Counted from the first letter of the stretch, positions 52,166 to 61,275 are shown. The stretch: DNA of 64,000 nucleotides from JBNLBS01 sp050303415 (GCA_050303415.1 JBNLBS010000003.1:157027-221026); one strand, 5' to 3'. The notes: a model not told the origin generated them from the letters alone. A program made the numbers and translations.

Positions 52166-52684
52166 ATGATTGATATTGAATTACGAACAATTTTTTCTTT
52201 TTTGGCTATCTGTATTTCTTTTTTTTCATTTTACAGTACTCGACGCTTTTGGTTCTTAACGAATAGACCAATTGTAACTGCTGAGATAGTTGAAAAATTC
52301 AGTGGAGTTGGAACGGCAGCATTTGATTTAGTTGTTTATAACAGTGGAAATAGACCAGCTGTTAATATTAAACTTTATTCAGAGAAGCAAGATATAGAGA
52401 ATATTCTTTCAAAGAATATTACTCAGAAAGATAAAGAAGAAGTTTTTGATGTTTTTTCAACAAAAAATAAAATAGCATTGTTATTGAATAACAAAAATGC
52501 AAAAACAGCATTTTTTTCTTTCTCTGAAAAAGCCCATTCAGATTCAGATATTTTAATCTATGAAGCTGAACTTCCCATTGTTATCAGCTATAGTGATATC
52601 GATGGAAATGAATATAGTACAAGTATTTCTTTGTACATTCGTGAATCTGAAGGGTTTGGTGGATCAGTTTGGGGCGAATTGTAA
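52166..52684 (+). CDS. AT-rich hypothetical protein with N-terminal membrane anchor
   Basis: A 172-residue protein of unknown function. It has one membrane segment near 8-26 (FSFLAICISFFSFYSTRRFW) followed by a beta-rich domain containing VVYNSGNRPAVNIKLY near 64-79, a pattern seen in small membrane-anchored Ig-like or sandwich domains. The gene is clearly more AT-rich than most neighbours and stands next to a structured repeat element, which suggests acquisition. No ribosome site of note precedes ATG 52166. Confidence 0.6.
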   Translation: MIDIELRTIFSFLAICISFFSFYSTRRFWFLTNRPIVTAEIVEKFSGVGTAAFDLVVYNSGNRPAVNIKLYSEKQDIENILSKNITQKDKEEVFDVFSTKNKIALLLNNKNAKTAFFSFSEKAHSDSDILIYEAELPIVISYSDIDGNEYSTSISLYIRESEGFGGSVWGEL

Positions 52685-52751
52685 AAAAGCGAAAAAGCAT
52701 TTTTTGAATTTTGTATAAATTGAAAACATTATGTAACACCGATTAATTTAA

Positions 52752-52969
52752 TCGCGGGTTCGTCCGCGAAGCCGAGTTACTTTTTTTAACGGATAAAAAA
52801 AGTAACCAAAAAAATCCGCCCCCACACCACGAAAGCTCCTGCGCTTCTCGATTTTTATCGGGTTTGCCGAAAGGGGCTTCCTGCCCCTTCGTCAAATGCT
52901 CACATCCTTGTGAGCACCCTTCGGGCAGTTCCGGTAAAAATCTGTGATGCTCGGCGTGGTGTAAGGGGG
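52752..52969. repeat. Nested-stem structured repeat element
   Basis: Several stems fold into one branched structure. TCGCGG/CCGCGA pairs at 52752-52769, and GTTACTTTTTTT pairs with AAAAAAAGTAAC at 52776-52806. An outer stem CCCCC-ACACCACG (52819-52831) pairs with CGTGGTGT-aa-GGGGG (52955-52969). A middle stem GATTTTTATCGG (52850-52861) pairs with CCGGTAAAAATC (52931-52942) with a single T-G wobble. Two inner hairpins are CGA-AGGGGC/GCCCCTTCG (52868-52891, one bulged A) and TGCTCACA/TGTGAGCA (52897-52916). No gene fits here. It may be a MITE-like dispersed repeat or a structured RNA. Confidence 0.7.
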
Positions 52970-53156
52970 AGTATTTGTGCCGTTGATAAATTTCTGACTC
53001 GCTGTGTGTTTCGCCAAACAGGCACTTAATCTTTTTATCGAAACATCATCTTAACAATCGCATTAGCTTCATATTTTCTTGATAATATGCACTCAAGTAA
53101 TCAATTAAACCGACTCAATTTGCGGTACACAAATATAAAAGGAATTGCTATTGGTA

Positions 53157-54158
53157 ATGTATAAAGCGGCATTTATTTATCTGGGTACTGAACATGCTGA
53201 ATTTAAAAATGTTCAACCAGCTTTGTCTGACAGGGGCGTTAAGGCTGAGTTGATCCATTTGGATGCTGTTCAACAGGTAACTTGGCAGGATTATGATTTT
53301 GTCAGTTTGCGTATGTGTCGAGGGCTGCATTTGGATGCTGATTTTATAAGGAAAGTAAGTGACTTATCGTTTCGACTTCAGTCGATTAAAGATAAAAATA
53401 TTCCTCTTTGTAATTCATTGATGATGGTTAAGGCGGGTATTGATAAGGCCGTTTATTTAAAGGCACTCGAACAGCAGGGCATAGATATTATTCCCACCCA
53501 ATGGATTAGTATCGAAGAAAAATCCATTAAGAAGATAATGGCTGAAAGGGGGTGGAATAAAGTAATTTTAAAACCGACCATCTCGACATTAAGCTGGCAA
53601 ACTTTCTATATTGAAAAACGTGGAGAGGATTTTGTTATTTCTGCGCCCGAATATCAGGATAACAAGCCGTTTGCTGATAATTGCAATTTGACAGAAACGG
53701 CTGGTGTGAAGCCGCATGTTGACCCTGAACAGGTCTTTCAACAGTTAACAGCTGAAAATGATTTGTTTATGGTACAAAAGTTTATGCCGAATATTCTGAC
53801 TCAGGGGGAAGTCTCATTTGTATTTATCGATGGAGTGTTCAGTCACGCAGTTAAGAAAATTGTTGCCGATGGCGGCTGGGTGGCGCATGAGCTGTTTGGC
53901 GGCAAAAACACCATGACTCGGGTTTCGCAGCAAGATGAGCGGTGGGCGACAAAGGTTTATAAAAAAATTACCGATCTTTATGGTGAGCTGCTTTATGGTC
54001 GGGTTGATGCGATTGCCGATGAACAGGGGGATTTAAAGCTGCTGGAATGCGAGCTTATTGTACCCAGGTTATTTTTAAATGAAGGGCAAGCGGTTGATAG
54101 ATATGCGGATGCAATTCTAAAACAGATAGAAAAAAATAAGAATATAAGAAATATTTAA
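53157..54158 (+). CDS. ATP-grasp domain protein, glutathione-synthetase-like
   Basis: A 333-residue enzyme of the ATP-grasp fold, which ligates a carboxylate to an amine or thiol via an acyl phosphate. ATP-binding elements are KVILKPTISTLSW near 138, FMVQKFMPNILTQGEVSFVFIDG near 203 and the metal-binding YGRVDAIADEQGDLKLLECELIVP near 280-303. The substrate is unknown; similar orphan proteins are annotated as glutathione synthase-like or DcsG-like. It stands alone, 190 bases after a structured repeat. The start is uncertain: ATG 53157 is used, while TTG codons at 53145 and 53151 lie nearer to the AAGGA at 53138. Confidence 0.8.
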   Translation: MYKAAFIYLGTEHAEFKNVQPALSDRGVKAELIHLDAVQQVTWQDYDFVSLRMCRGLHLDADFIRKVSDLSFRLQSIKDKNIPLCNSLMMVKAGIDKAVYLKALEQQGIDIIPTQWISIEEKSIKKIMAERGWNKVILKPTISTLSWQTFYIEKRGEDFVISAPEYQDNKPFADNCNLTETAGVKPHVDPEQVFQQLTAENDLFMVQKFMPNILTQGEVSFVFIDGVFSHAVKKIVADGGWVAHELFGGKNTMTRVSQQDERWATKVYKKITDLYGELLYGRVDAIADEQGDLKLLECELIVPRLFLNEGQAVDRYADAILKQIEKNKNIRNI

Positions 54159-54287
54159 TTGTAGGTGTGGCAGAGTGTATAGGAATTTAGTCATACCCCA
54201 TCGCTAATGGCTCAACGGATAATGATTTGCTTATCCTTGTTACAGTCTGTTGATCATTTATAACCTATGCTGTTTGGTACTAAGCGG

Positions 54288-54322
54288 AATACGGGGTAAT
54301 CTTGGCTTCGATTCCCCGTATT
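54288..54322. terminator. Hairpin between convergent ATP-grasp and bcp genes
   Basis: AATACGGGG (54288-54296) pairs with CCCCGTATT (54314-54322) around a 17-base loop. A further AATACGGG copy follows at 54335. There is no long T run, so termination is only probable. Confidence 0.45.
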
Positions 54323-54359
54323 TCTGGGCCTTGAATACGGGCTACGGCTTTAATATTGT

Positions 54360-54830
54360 TTATGCATTGATTTGTTTTGTTTTTTCCAGCATTTCCTGGG
54401 CATGACCTTCAGGGTTTACATTGTATAAAGCCTCGGCCAGTATGCCTTCTTTATTGATTAAAAAAGTTGAGCGGACGATTTTCATTTTTTTTACGCCTTC
54501 TTTTTCAACTTCCTGCCAGACGCCGTATTGCTCGCATAATTCACCGCTGGTATCGGCTAAAAGCTGCAGGTTTAGATTAAATTTTTCTATAAAAGCAATA
54601 TGGCTGGCACAGCTATCTTTGCTGACTCCTAATATTACCGTATCAGTCTGAGCGAATTCATCGCTTAAGGCGGTAAAATCATTGGCTTCAATAGTGCAGC
54701 CGGGGGTGTCATCTTTAGGGTAGAAATACAGGATGACATTTTTATCACCCAGATAATCATTCATGCTGATCAACTGGTTATGTTGATTAACGGTTCTAAA
54801 GAAAGGGGCTGGTTCATTATTATTTAACAT
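54360..54830 (-). CDS. bcp: Thioredoxin-dependent peroxiredoxin, Bcp/PrxQ family
   Basis: A 156-residue peroxiredoxin that reduces hydrogen and organic peroxides. The peroxidatic Cys is C45 in YPKDDTPGCTIEA, and the conserved Arg lies in VRSTFLI near 118. E. coli Bcp has a resolving Cys five residues after the first; here that position is Asn50, so the enzyme must use another Cys (DSCASHI or GELCEQYG) or work as a one-Cys type. It is a single gene, 115 bases from the divergent formate dehydrogenase operon. Confidence 0.92.
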   Translation of the reverse strand: MLNNNEPAPFFRTVNQHNQLISMNDYLGDKNVILYFYPKDDTPGCTIEANDFTALSDEFAQTDTVILGVSKDSCASHIAFIEKFNLNLQLLADTSGELCEQYGVWQEVEKEGVKKMKIVRSTFLINKEGILAEALYNVNPEGHAQEMLEKTKQINA

Positions 54831-54890
54831 GATGGGCTCCGCGTTATTTTGTGGTTATGAAGAAAATAACTTTGTCACATAGTTGTAACA

Positions 54891-54919
54891 TTGAAAATCT
54901 TACGCGTCCATTATATGCT
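54891..54919 (+). promoter_or_regulatory. Probable sigma-70 promoter of the formate dehydrogenase operon
   Basis: TTGAAA at 54891-54896 and TATGCT at 54914-54919 are separated by 17 bases, a fair match to the -35 and -10 consensus, and lie just before the first gene of the operon at 54946. Confidence 0.4.
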
Positions 54920-54945
54920 TTGAGTTAAAAAAGTCAGGAATTATT

Positions 54946-55143
54946 ATGACCAAACTATCTTCGCGTAGAGATTTCTTTAAAAAAGTGACCAGCACTGTGG
55001 CAACAGGTGGGGTTGTATTGGCTGCCGGACGAGTTATGGCAGATTCATCGGTTGCCAACGATAAACAGGAAAAAACGACGAAAATAAAAGGTTATCAGGA
55101 GAGTGAGCATGTTAAAGCCTATTATCGCCGCGTTAACTTTTAA
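54946..55143 (+). CDS. fdhX: Formate dehydrogenase region TAT-target small protein
   Basis: A 65-residue protein consisting of a twin-arginine leader (SSRRDFFKKVTSTVATGGVVLAAG) and a short basic tail ending HVKAYYRRVNF. This matches the small family known as formate dehydrogenase region TAT target, always found before fdhA in such operons. It may be exported or serve in maturation or targeting; the exact role is not established. AGGAATT precedes the ATG. fdhA starts 17 bases downstream. Confidence 0.88.
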   Translation: MTKLSSRRDFFKKVTSTVATGGVVLAAGRVMADSSVANDKQEKTTKIKGYQESEHVKAYYRRVNF

Positions 55144-55160
55144 TCACTTGAGGCGTTGCA

Positions 55161-58028
55161 ATGAAATTAATTAAGCGCTCGGAAGATAGTTCAGCAGCAA
55201 ATGGGCAGGGTATTAATCGACGTACTTTTCTGCAAAATTCCGGTTTGTTAGCAGGGGGAGCGGCATTATCAAGTGCATTGTCATTCAATTTGATGGAAAA
55301 AGCACAGGCAGGCCCGAGTGTACTGCCTGAGAGCATCGAGACAAAAAAAATAAAAACCGTTTGTACCCATTGCTCAGTGGGCTGCGGCATAGTTGCAGAA
55401 GTGCAAAATGGTGTCTGGACCGGTCAGGAACCGGCATTTGACCATCCGTTTAATATGGGTGCACATTGTGCCAAAGGTGCAGCGGTACGCGAACACGGAC
55501 ATGGTGAGCGCCGGTTGAAATATCCGATGAAAATGGTCGATGGTCAATGGTATCGCATTACCTGGCAGCAGGCCATCGATGAAATAGGCGATCAGGTTCA
55601 GGGAATTCGGGAAAAATCCGGTGCCGATTCGGTCTATTGGCTAGGATCGTCCAAACATAATAATGAACAGGCTTATTTATTCCGTAAATTTGCCGCCTTT
55701 TGGGGCTCCAATAATATAGATCATCAGGCACGGATCTGCCATTCCACCACAGTCGCCGGTGTTGCCAATACCTGGGGCTATGGTGCGATGACCAATTCCT
55801 TTAACGATATACATAATAGCAAGGCGATTTTGATAATCGGCGGTAATCCGGCTGAGGCGCATCCGGTTTCCATGCAGCATATTTTTAAGGCAAAAGAGCA
55901 GGGCGCACCGCTGATTGTCATTGACCCGCGTTTTACCCGCACCGCAGCACATGCCACGCAACATATACGGCTACGCCCCGGAACCGATGTGGCATTGATC
56001 TGGGGTATGTTATGGCATGTTTTTGAAAACGGCTGGGAAGATAAAGAATTTATCCAGCAGCGCGTGTACGGTATGGACGAGATTCGCACCGAGGTTGCAA
56101 AATGGTCGCCGGAAAAAGTCGAACAAGTCACCGGCGTACATCGCGACGAATTATTTAAAGCCGCTGAAACCATGGCCAAGCATCGTCCGGGCACTTTTAT
56201 CTGGTGTATGGGCGGTACCCAGCATACCACCGGTAATAACAACACCCGTGCCTATTGTATCTTTCAACTGGCTTTGGGCAATATGGGCGTGGCTGGCGGC
56301 GGCACCAATATTTTTAGAGGCCATGATAATGTGCAGGGCGCTACCGATCTGGGACCTAATGCGCATACTTTGCCCGGATATTACGGCTTATCGGAAGGCG
56401 CTTGGCAGCATTGGGCTCGGGTTTGGGGTGTCGATTATCAATGGTTGTCGGAACGTTTCGATCCGAACAGTTATGAAGACGATAAAGGCAATATGACCCG
56501 CACAATGAATACCAGCGGTATTCCGGTATCGCGCTGGATAGACGGCGTATTGGAAGATAAAGCCAATTTATCGCAGCAGGATAATTTAAGGACAATGGTG
56601 TTTTGGGGGCATGCCCCGAACAGTCAGACCCGTGCGCCGGAAATGAAACAGGCGATGGAAAAACTTGAATTGCTGGTGGTTGTCGACCCTTATCCAACTG
56701 CCACTTCCATTATGCACGATCGTACCGATAATACTTATCTATTACCGGCTTGTACTCAGTTTGAAACTTATGGTTCGGTGACCGCATCGAATCGTTCGGT
56801 GCAATGGCGCGATCAGGTAATCGAACCGTTGTTTGAGTCCAAGCCGGATCATGCCATTTTGTATCAGTTGGCCAAAAAACTGGGTTTTGCCGATTTGATG
56901 TTTAAAAACATCAAGGTCGAAAACGACATTCCGCTGATTGAAGACATAACCCGTGAATTTAATAAAGGCGCCTGGACTATCGGTTATACCGGTCAAACGC
57001 CTGAACGGTTAAAACTGCAACAGCAAAACTGGCATACTTTTAATATAACTTCGTTAAAAGCCGAAGGCGGGGTATGCGATGGTGAATATTTCGGCTTGCC
57101 CTGGCCGTGTTGGGGCACAGCCGAGCAGAAACATCCCGGTACGCCGTTACTGTATGACAATAGTAAGTCTGTGGCTGAGGGTGGCTTGACCTTTAGAGCG
57201 CGTTTCGGTACCGAGCATAACGGTCAGAGCTTGTTGGCCGAGTCTGCTTACTCTAAAGACTCCGAACTTAAAACCGGTTATCCGGAATTTGATTCTAAAC
57301 GCCTTAAGGAACTGGGGTGGTGGGATGAATTAACCGAACAGGAAAAACAACAGGCCGAAGGTAAAAACTGGAAAACCGATTTGTCCGGCGGCATTCAGCG
57401 CGTGGTGATTAAACACGGGTGTGCTCCGTTCGGTAACGCCAAAGCGCGTTGTGTGGTATGGCAGTTTCCTGATCCGGTGCCGGTGCATAGGGAACCGTTG
57501 TATTCCAACCGCCGTGATATGGTGGCGCAGTATCCGACTTACGAAGATAAAAAAAGCTTTTACCGGTTACCGACCAAATATGCCAGCATTCAGAAAGTCG
57601 ATTATTCGGTCGATTTTCCGTTAACCATGACCAGTGGCCGATTGGTGGAATACGAAGGCGGCGGAGAGGAAACCCGATCCAATCCCTGGCTGGCGGAATT
57701 GCAGCAGGATATGTTTGTTGAAATCAATCCCGGCGATGCCAACGATGCGGGGGTTAAACATGGTGAACAGGTCTGGGTTGAAGGGCCTGAGGGCGGCAGA
57801 ATCAAGGTAATGGCATTTGTCACTGACCGGGTGTCCAGAGGCTTGGTATTTATGCCGTTTCATTTCGCCGGTTTTTATCAGGGACAGGACCGGCGGAAAA
57901 AATATCCGACGGGCAGTGTGCCATTCGTGTCTGGTGAGTCCTGTAATACGGTGTTTACCTATGGCTACGACTCTGTAACTGCCATGCAGGAAACCAAGGT
58001 TTCCCTGTGTCGACTGCGCAAAGTTTAG
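55161..58028 (+). CDS. fdhA: Formate dehydrogenase catalytic subunit, periplasmic molybdo/tungsto type
   Basis: A 955-residue molybdopterin enzyme that oxidises formate to CO2 at the outer face of the inner membrane. A twin-arginine leader (NRRTFLQNSGLLAGG) ends at about residue 50. The 4Fe-4S site CTHCSVGCGIV with MGAHCAKG follows near 71-110. The active-site Cys is in ARICHSTTVAGVANTWGYGAMTNS near 194, where the related FdnG has selenocysteine, so no selenium is needed. The C-terminal dinucleotide-binding domain contains VKHGEQVWVEGPEGG. In a methanotroph it would feed electrons from the last step of C1 oxidation into the quinone pool. Confidence 0.95.
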   Translation: MKLIKRSEDSSAANGQGINRRTFLQNSGLLAGGAALSSALSFNLMEKAQAGPSVLPESIETKKIKTVCTHCSVGCGIVAEVQNGVWTGQEPAFDHPFNMGAHCAKGAAVREHGHGERRLKYPMKMVDGQWYRITWQQAIDEIGDQVQGIREKSGADSVYWLGSSKHNNEQAYLFRKFAAFWGSNNIDHQARICHSTTVAGVANTWGYGAMTNSFNDIHNSKAILIIGGNPAEAHPVSMQHIFKAKEQGAPLIVIDPRFTRTAAHATQHIRLRPGTDVALIWGMLWHVFENGWEDKEFIQQRVYGMDEIRTEVAKWSPEKVEQVTGVHRDELFKAAETMAKHRPGTFIWCMGGTQHTTGNNNTRAYCIFQLALGNMGVAGGGTNIFRGHDNVQGATDLGPNAHTLPGYYGLSEGAWQHWARVWGVDYQWLSERFDPNSYEDDKGNMTRTMNTSGIPVSRWIDGVLEDKANLSQQDNLRTMVFWGHAPNSQTRAPEMKQAMEKLELLVVVDPYPTATSIMHDRTDNTYLLPACTQFETYGSVTASNRSVQWRDQVIEPLFESKPDHAILYQLAKKLGFADLMFKNIKVENDIPLIEDITREFNKGAWTIGYTGQTPERLKLQQQNWHTFNITSLKAEGGVCDGEYFGLPWPCWGTAEQKHPGTPLLYDNSKSVAEGGLTFRARFGTEHNGQSLLAESAYSKDSELKTGYPEFDSKRLKELGWWDELTEQEKQQAEGKNWKTDLSGGIQRVVIKHGCAPFGNAKARCVVWQFPDPVPVHREPLYSNRRDMVAQYPTYEDKKSFYRLPTKYASIQKVDYSVDFPLTMTSGRLVEYEGGGEETRSNPWLAELQQDMFVEINPGDANDAGVKHGEQVWVEGPEGGRIKVMAFVTDRVSRGLVFMPFHFAGFYQGQDRRKKYPTGSVPFVSGESCNTVFTYGYDSVTAMQETKVSLCRLRKV

Positions 58029-58042
58029 GAGCGGCAAGCACA

Positions 58043-58648
58043 ATGGCTAAAATGAAATTCCTTTGTGATGATGAGCGTTGTATCGAATGTAATGCCTGTA
58101 TCACTGCCTGTAAAAACGAACACGAAATCCCATGGGGTGTTAACCGTCGTCGAGTGGTGACAATTAACGATGGGCAACCGGGAGAAACCAGTATCTCGGT
58201 AGCGTGTATGCATTGCACCGATGCACCGTGTGCGGCGGTCTGTCCGGTCGATTGTTTCTATACTACCGAGGACGGTGTGGTATTACATAATAAGGATGCT
58301 TGCATTGGTTGCGGTTATTGTTTTTATGCCTGTCCGTTCGGTGCGCCGCAATTTCCGCAGGACGGTGCTTTCGGTGCTCGCGGAAAAATGGATAAATGTA
58401 CTTTTTGCGCCGGTGGTCCGGAACAGGATCATTCACCAGCCGAGTATGAAAAATATGGCCGAAATCGCTTGGCAGAAGGCAAATTGCCGATCTGTGCGGA
58501 AATGTGTTCTACCAAGGCATTAATGGCCGGAGACGGCGATGTGGTGGCTAAATTGTTTTCCGAACGTGTGATACGCCGTGAATTGTCCCAGGACAATGGC
58601 GGCCAACCAGCTAAAGCATGGGGCTGGAAAACGGCCTATAAAGAATAG
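58043..58648 (+). CDS. fdhB: Formate dehydrogenase iron-sulfur subunit
   Basis: A 201-residue electron-transfer subunit with four 4Fe-4S cluster motifs: CIECNACITACKNEH near 11, CMHCTDAPCAAVCPVD near 56, CIGCGYCFYACPFGAPQ near 88, and CTFCAGG with CAEMCSTKAL near 117-155. It passes electrons from FdhA to the cytochrome subunit. ATG 58043 follows GGAG at 58028, 14 bases after the fdhA stop. The upstream extension to a GTG at 58007 would overlap fdhA and is rejected. No membrane anchor helix is present at its C-terminus, so contact must be through FdhC. Confidence 0.94.
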   Translation: MAKMKFLCDDERCIECNACITACKNEHEIPWGVNRRRVVTINDGQPGETSISVACMHCTDAPCAAVCPVDCFYTTEDGVVLHNKDACIGCGYCFYACPFGAPQFPQDGAFGARGKMDKCTFCAGGPEQDHSPAEYEKYGRNRLAEGKLPICAEMCSTKALMAGDGDVVAKLFSERVIRRELSQDNGGQPAKAWGWKTAYKE

Positions 58649-58658
58649 TGAGTTATTT

Positions 58659-59609
58659 ATGCAATTAATAACACGCTTTTTTCGTCATTTGCTCAATGAA
58701 AAGAAAGTCATCGTTTTGCTTTTTTTTCTGTTACCGACAACGCTATATGCTGTGACCGATGCCGGCTTCTGGCAACAAATCAACAAAGGCGTTGCCGGTT
58801 ATAGTGCTGTAAAAGGACTGGAGAGCGGGGTGTTGATACAAACGAATGGTCAGCAATGGCGTCAGTTACGCAACGGTTTGGTGACGGGAACCGGTGCCTG
58901 GGCTATTGCCATAACCGTGTTGGCTTTGTCGATATTCTTTATTGTTCGAGGGCAAGTGAAATTGAGCGAGCCTAGAAGCGGCGAATTAATTCAACGCTGG
59001 TCGGTTACCGAAAGGGCGGTTCACGGATTTACTGCAACCTTGTTTATATTGTTGATGTTAACCGGTTTAAGCCTGCTTTATGGTCGCTCAATACTGATAC
59101 CGCTGATCGGACAACATGCCTTCGCCCAGTATGCGCAATGGGCAAAGATTCTGCATAACTACACCGGGCCTTTATTTATTGTGGGTCTGGTGATAATGAT
59201 TATTCTCTGGTTTAAGGATAATCAACTGAAAAAAATCGATCTTCAATGGTTTAAGGAGTGGGGCGGCTTGGTCGGTAATAAGCATCCGTCGGCGGAGCGT
59301 ATGAACGGCGGTGAAAAACTCTGGTTTTGGTTGTTGGTATTTGCCGGTTCTTTGGTCAGTATCACCGGCTTGCTGCTGGATTTCAGTAACTTCGGCTTTA
59401 CCCGTGAAACCTTGCAGCTCAGTCATCTGCTTCATGCCATGTCGGCCATTGCGTTAATAGTGGGTTCGTTAGGACATGTTTATATTGGCACCATCGGTAC
59501 TGAAGGTGCGTTGGAAGGTATGAAAACCGGCAAGGTTGATGCCAGTTGGGCTAAGCAGCATCATGATCTTTGGTTTAAAAAGCATACGGATAATAATAGT
59601 GGTGGATAA
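58659..59609 (+). CDS. fdhC: Formate dehydrogenase cytochrome b subunit
   Basis: A 316-residue membrane subunit that carries heme b and delivers electrons to quinone. It starts with a hydrophobic signal-like segment (VIVLLFFLLPTTLYA). A periplasmic stretch of about 55 residues follows, then one span near 88-108 and a four-helix cytochrome b core. Candidate heme histidines lie in VTERAVHGFTATLF near 133, ILHNYTGPLF near 165 and LQLSHLLHAMSAIALIVGSLGHVYIG near 255. ATG 58659 lies ten bases after the fdhB stop. It is the last gene of the operon. Confidence 0.92.
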   Translation: MQLITRFFRHLLNEKKVIVLLFFLLPTTLYAVTDAGFWQQINKGVAGYSAVKGLESGVLIQTNGQQWRQLRNGLVTGTGAWAIAITVLALSIFFIVRGQVKLSEPRSGELIQRWSVTERAVHGFTATLFILLMLTGLSLLYGRSILIPLIGQHAFAQYAQWAKILHNYTGPLFIVGLVIMIILWFKDNQLKKIDLQWFKEWGGLVGNKHPSAERMNGGEKLWFWLLVFAGSLVSITGLLLDFSNFGFTRETLQLSHLLHAMSAIALIVGSLGHVYIGTIGTEGALEGMKTGKVDASWAKQHHDLWFKKHTDNNSGG

Positions 59610-59691
59610 GCCAGTATATGGTTAAAAAAGTTTACTTGTAATTATTTGACTAACTGCCATAATCATTCTCAAAAAAATAAAGGAATAAATT

Positions 59692-61275
59692 ATGGCAGAT
59701 AACGATTCGATTAATCTTAATGGTGAGATTGGTTTAACACTCTCAGGAGGCGGTTATCGGGCCGCGGCATTTCATTTGGGGGTTATAGACTATCTTCAAC
59801 ATTTACAAATGCTGGGGCAGGTCAAGATGCTGTCTACGGTTTCCGGCGGGACCTTTACCGGAGCAAAGCTGGCTATAGCGCAGGCGGAACAGCAGGATTA
59901 CAAGGATTTTTTTAATGATTATTATCAGTTTTTAGCCACAACGGATTTATTATCGCTCGGGCTTGATCAATTGGGTGATGCTGAAACACAGGCACCCTCC
60001 GGCCGTAAAGACATGATTGTATCAATGGCTCAGGTTTATGCCGATACTTTTTTAAAAAATAAAGCTGGTGAAGCATATCGTTTTGACAGCGTACTTAATG
60101 CCGAAATGAGTTTGCGGGAAATCAGCTTCAACGCCACCGAATTTCGTCATGGTTTGGCTTTTCGTTTTCAGCGTAGCCAAAATCCCAAAGCTTATATTGG
60201 TAATAAAAGAGTCAATATATCTAAATCGGATGCTGAAAAAATTCGCCTAGCGGATATTGTCGCTGCTTCATCCTGCTTTCCCGGCGGTTTTGAACCCTTT
60301 GCCTTTCCAAACGATTTTGTTTGGCCGGATAAACAAATACCAGATTCATTGCAAAGCCAATTTGCCGATAATCCGCTGCCATTAATGGATGGAGGTGTTT
60401 ATGATAATCAAGGTTTACAAAGTCTATTATTAGCCGATGAACGAAACACCAACGATCTGGATTTATTTATAATTTCCGATGTTGATCAAAAGTCTGAGAA
60501 CCTGTTTCCTTACCCAAAAACAAATAACAGCCAGAAAGGAGTTACGTTAAATACCCTGGCAAAATTGAGTTTTGCCTTTATTGTAATGTTTTTGTTTACA
60601 TTTGTTATGTTGCTAAATAAGTTGTTTACCGAAGAAAATACAACATTCCTGGATTTTTTCTTTTTGGGTGTAGTGCCTCTTGGTTTAGTTGCAACAGCTG
60701 CCTATGGTTTATATTGGCTACGCAAGACTGTTTCTCAGATTTTGGATCAGATTCCATTGGTAGGGCGTGCGGCCTGGAGGCATATTAAGCATTTAACCAT
60801 TCATGAAGTCATTAATATGGCTAGCTTGAGGGTGTCCTCACTGTTCGCCATGGCGGGATCTATTTTTATGAAACGCATTCGTTCATTAGTCTATGGTTTG
60901 ATCTATGGTGATTTTCGGCCACCGGTTAATAAAGCTGTGAATGAAATGTATGCAGGTAAACGAATTTCCAACCTGGTTTATCATTTAAGAGCAGGGGAAC
61001 CTTTCAGTAAGGAGTTAATTGGTGCAGGTGTTCCCCAAACTTCTCAAAGCTTATCAAAAATTACCACGCGCGCTGCTGATATGCCGACAACATTATGGTT
61101 TGAGAATGAGCAGCAGTTGCAGGATTTATTGATTACCGGTCGTGCCACTTTGTGTTATAACCTAATGAAGTATCTGGTAAGAAATTATGGCCAGAACGTT
61201 GATGACTTTCCTGATTCAGCAAAACAATTATGGCAAAAGTTAATAACAGACTGGGAGGGGTTTAATGCCTTGTAA
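59692..61275 (+). CDS. Membrane-associated patatin-like phospholipase
   Basis: A 527-residue protein. An N-terminal patatin fold has the Gly-rich oxyanion loop LSGGGYRAAAFHLGVIDYL near 18-36, the nucleophile S51 in STVSGGTF and the dyad Asp in LPLMDGGVYDNQGL near 233. The nucleophile motif is T-V-S-G-G instead of the usual G-x-S-x-G. Two membrane segments at about 290-312 and 320-345 are followed by a cytoplasmic helical domain of about 180 residues. It probably hydrolyses acyl chains of phospholipids at the membrane; the substrate is unknown. It is 99 bases upstream of a small DUF4870-like gene. Confidence 0.82.
   Translation: MADNDSINLNGEIGLTLSGGGYRAAAFHLGVIDYLQHLQMLGQVKMLSTVSGGTFTGAKLAIAQAEQQDYKDFFNDYYQFLATTDLLSLGLDQLGDAETQAPSGRKDMIVSMAQVYADTFLKNKAGEAYRFDSVLNAEMSLREISFNATEFRHGLAFRFQRSQNPKAYIGNKRVNISKSDAEKIRLADIVAASSCFPGGFEPFAFPNDFVWPDKQIPDSLQSQFADNPLPLMDGGVYDNQGLQSLLLADERNTNDLDLFIISDVDQKSENLFPYPKTNNSQKGVTLNTLAKLSFAFIVMFLFTFVMLLNKLFTEENTTFLDFFFLGVVPLGLVATAAYGLYWLRKTVSQILDQIPLVGRAAWRHIKHLTIHEVINMASLRVSSLFAMAGSIFMKRIRSLVYGLIYGDFRPPVNKAVNEMYAGKRISNLVYHLRAGEPFSKELIGAGVPQTSQSLSKITTRAADMPTTLWFENEQQLQDLLITGRATLCYNLMKYLVRNYGQNVDDFPDSAKQLWQKLITDWEGFNAL

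Noticed and set aside
55735..55745. Selenocysteine in formate dehydrogenase
   Set aside because: The active-site codon reads as Cys and the frame is continuous, so no recoding is needed.
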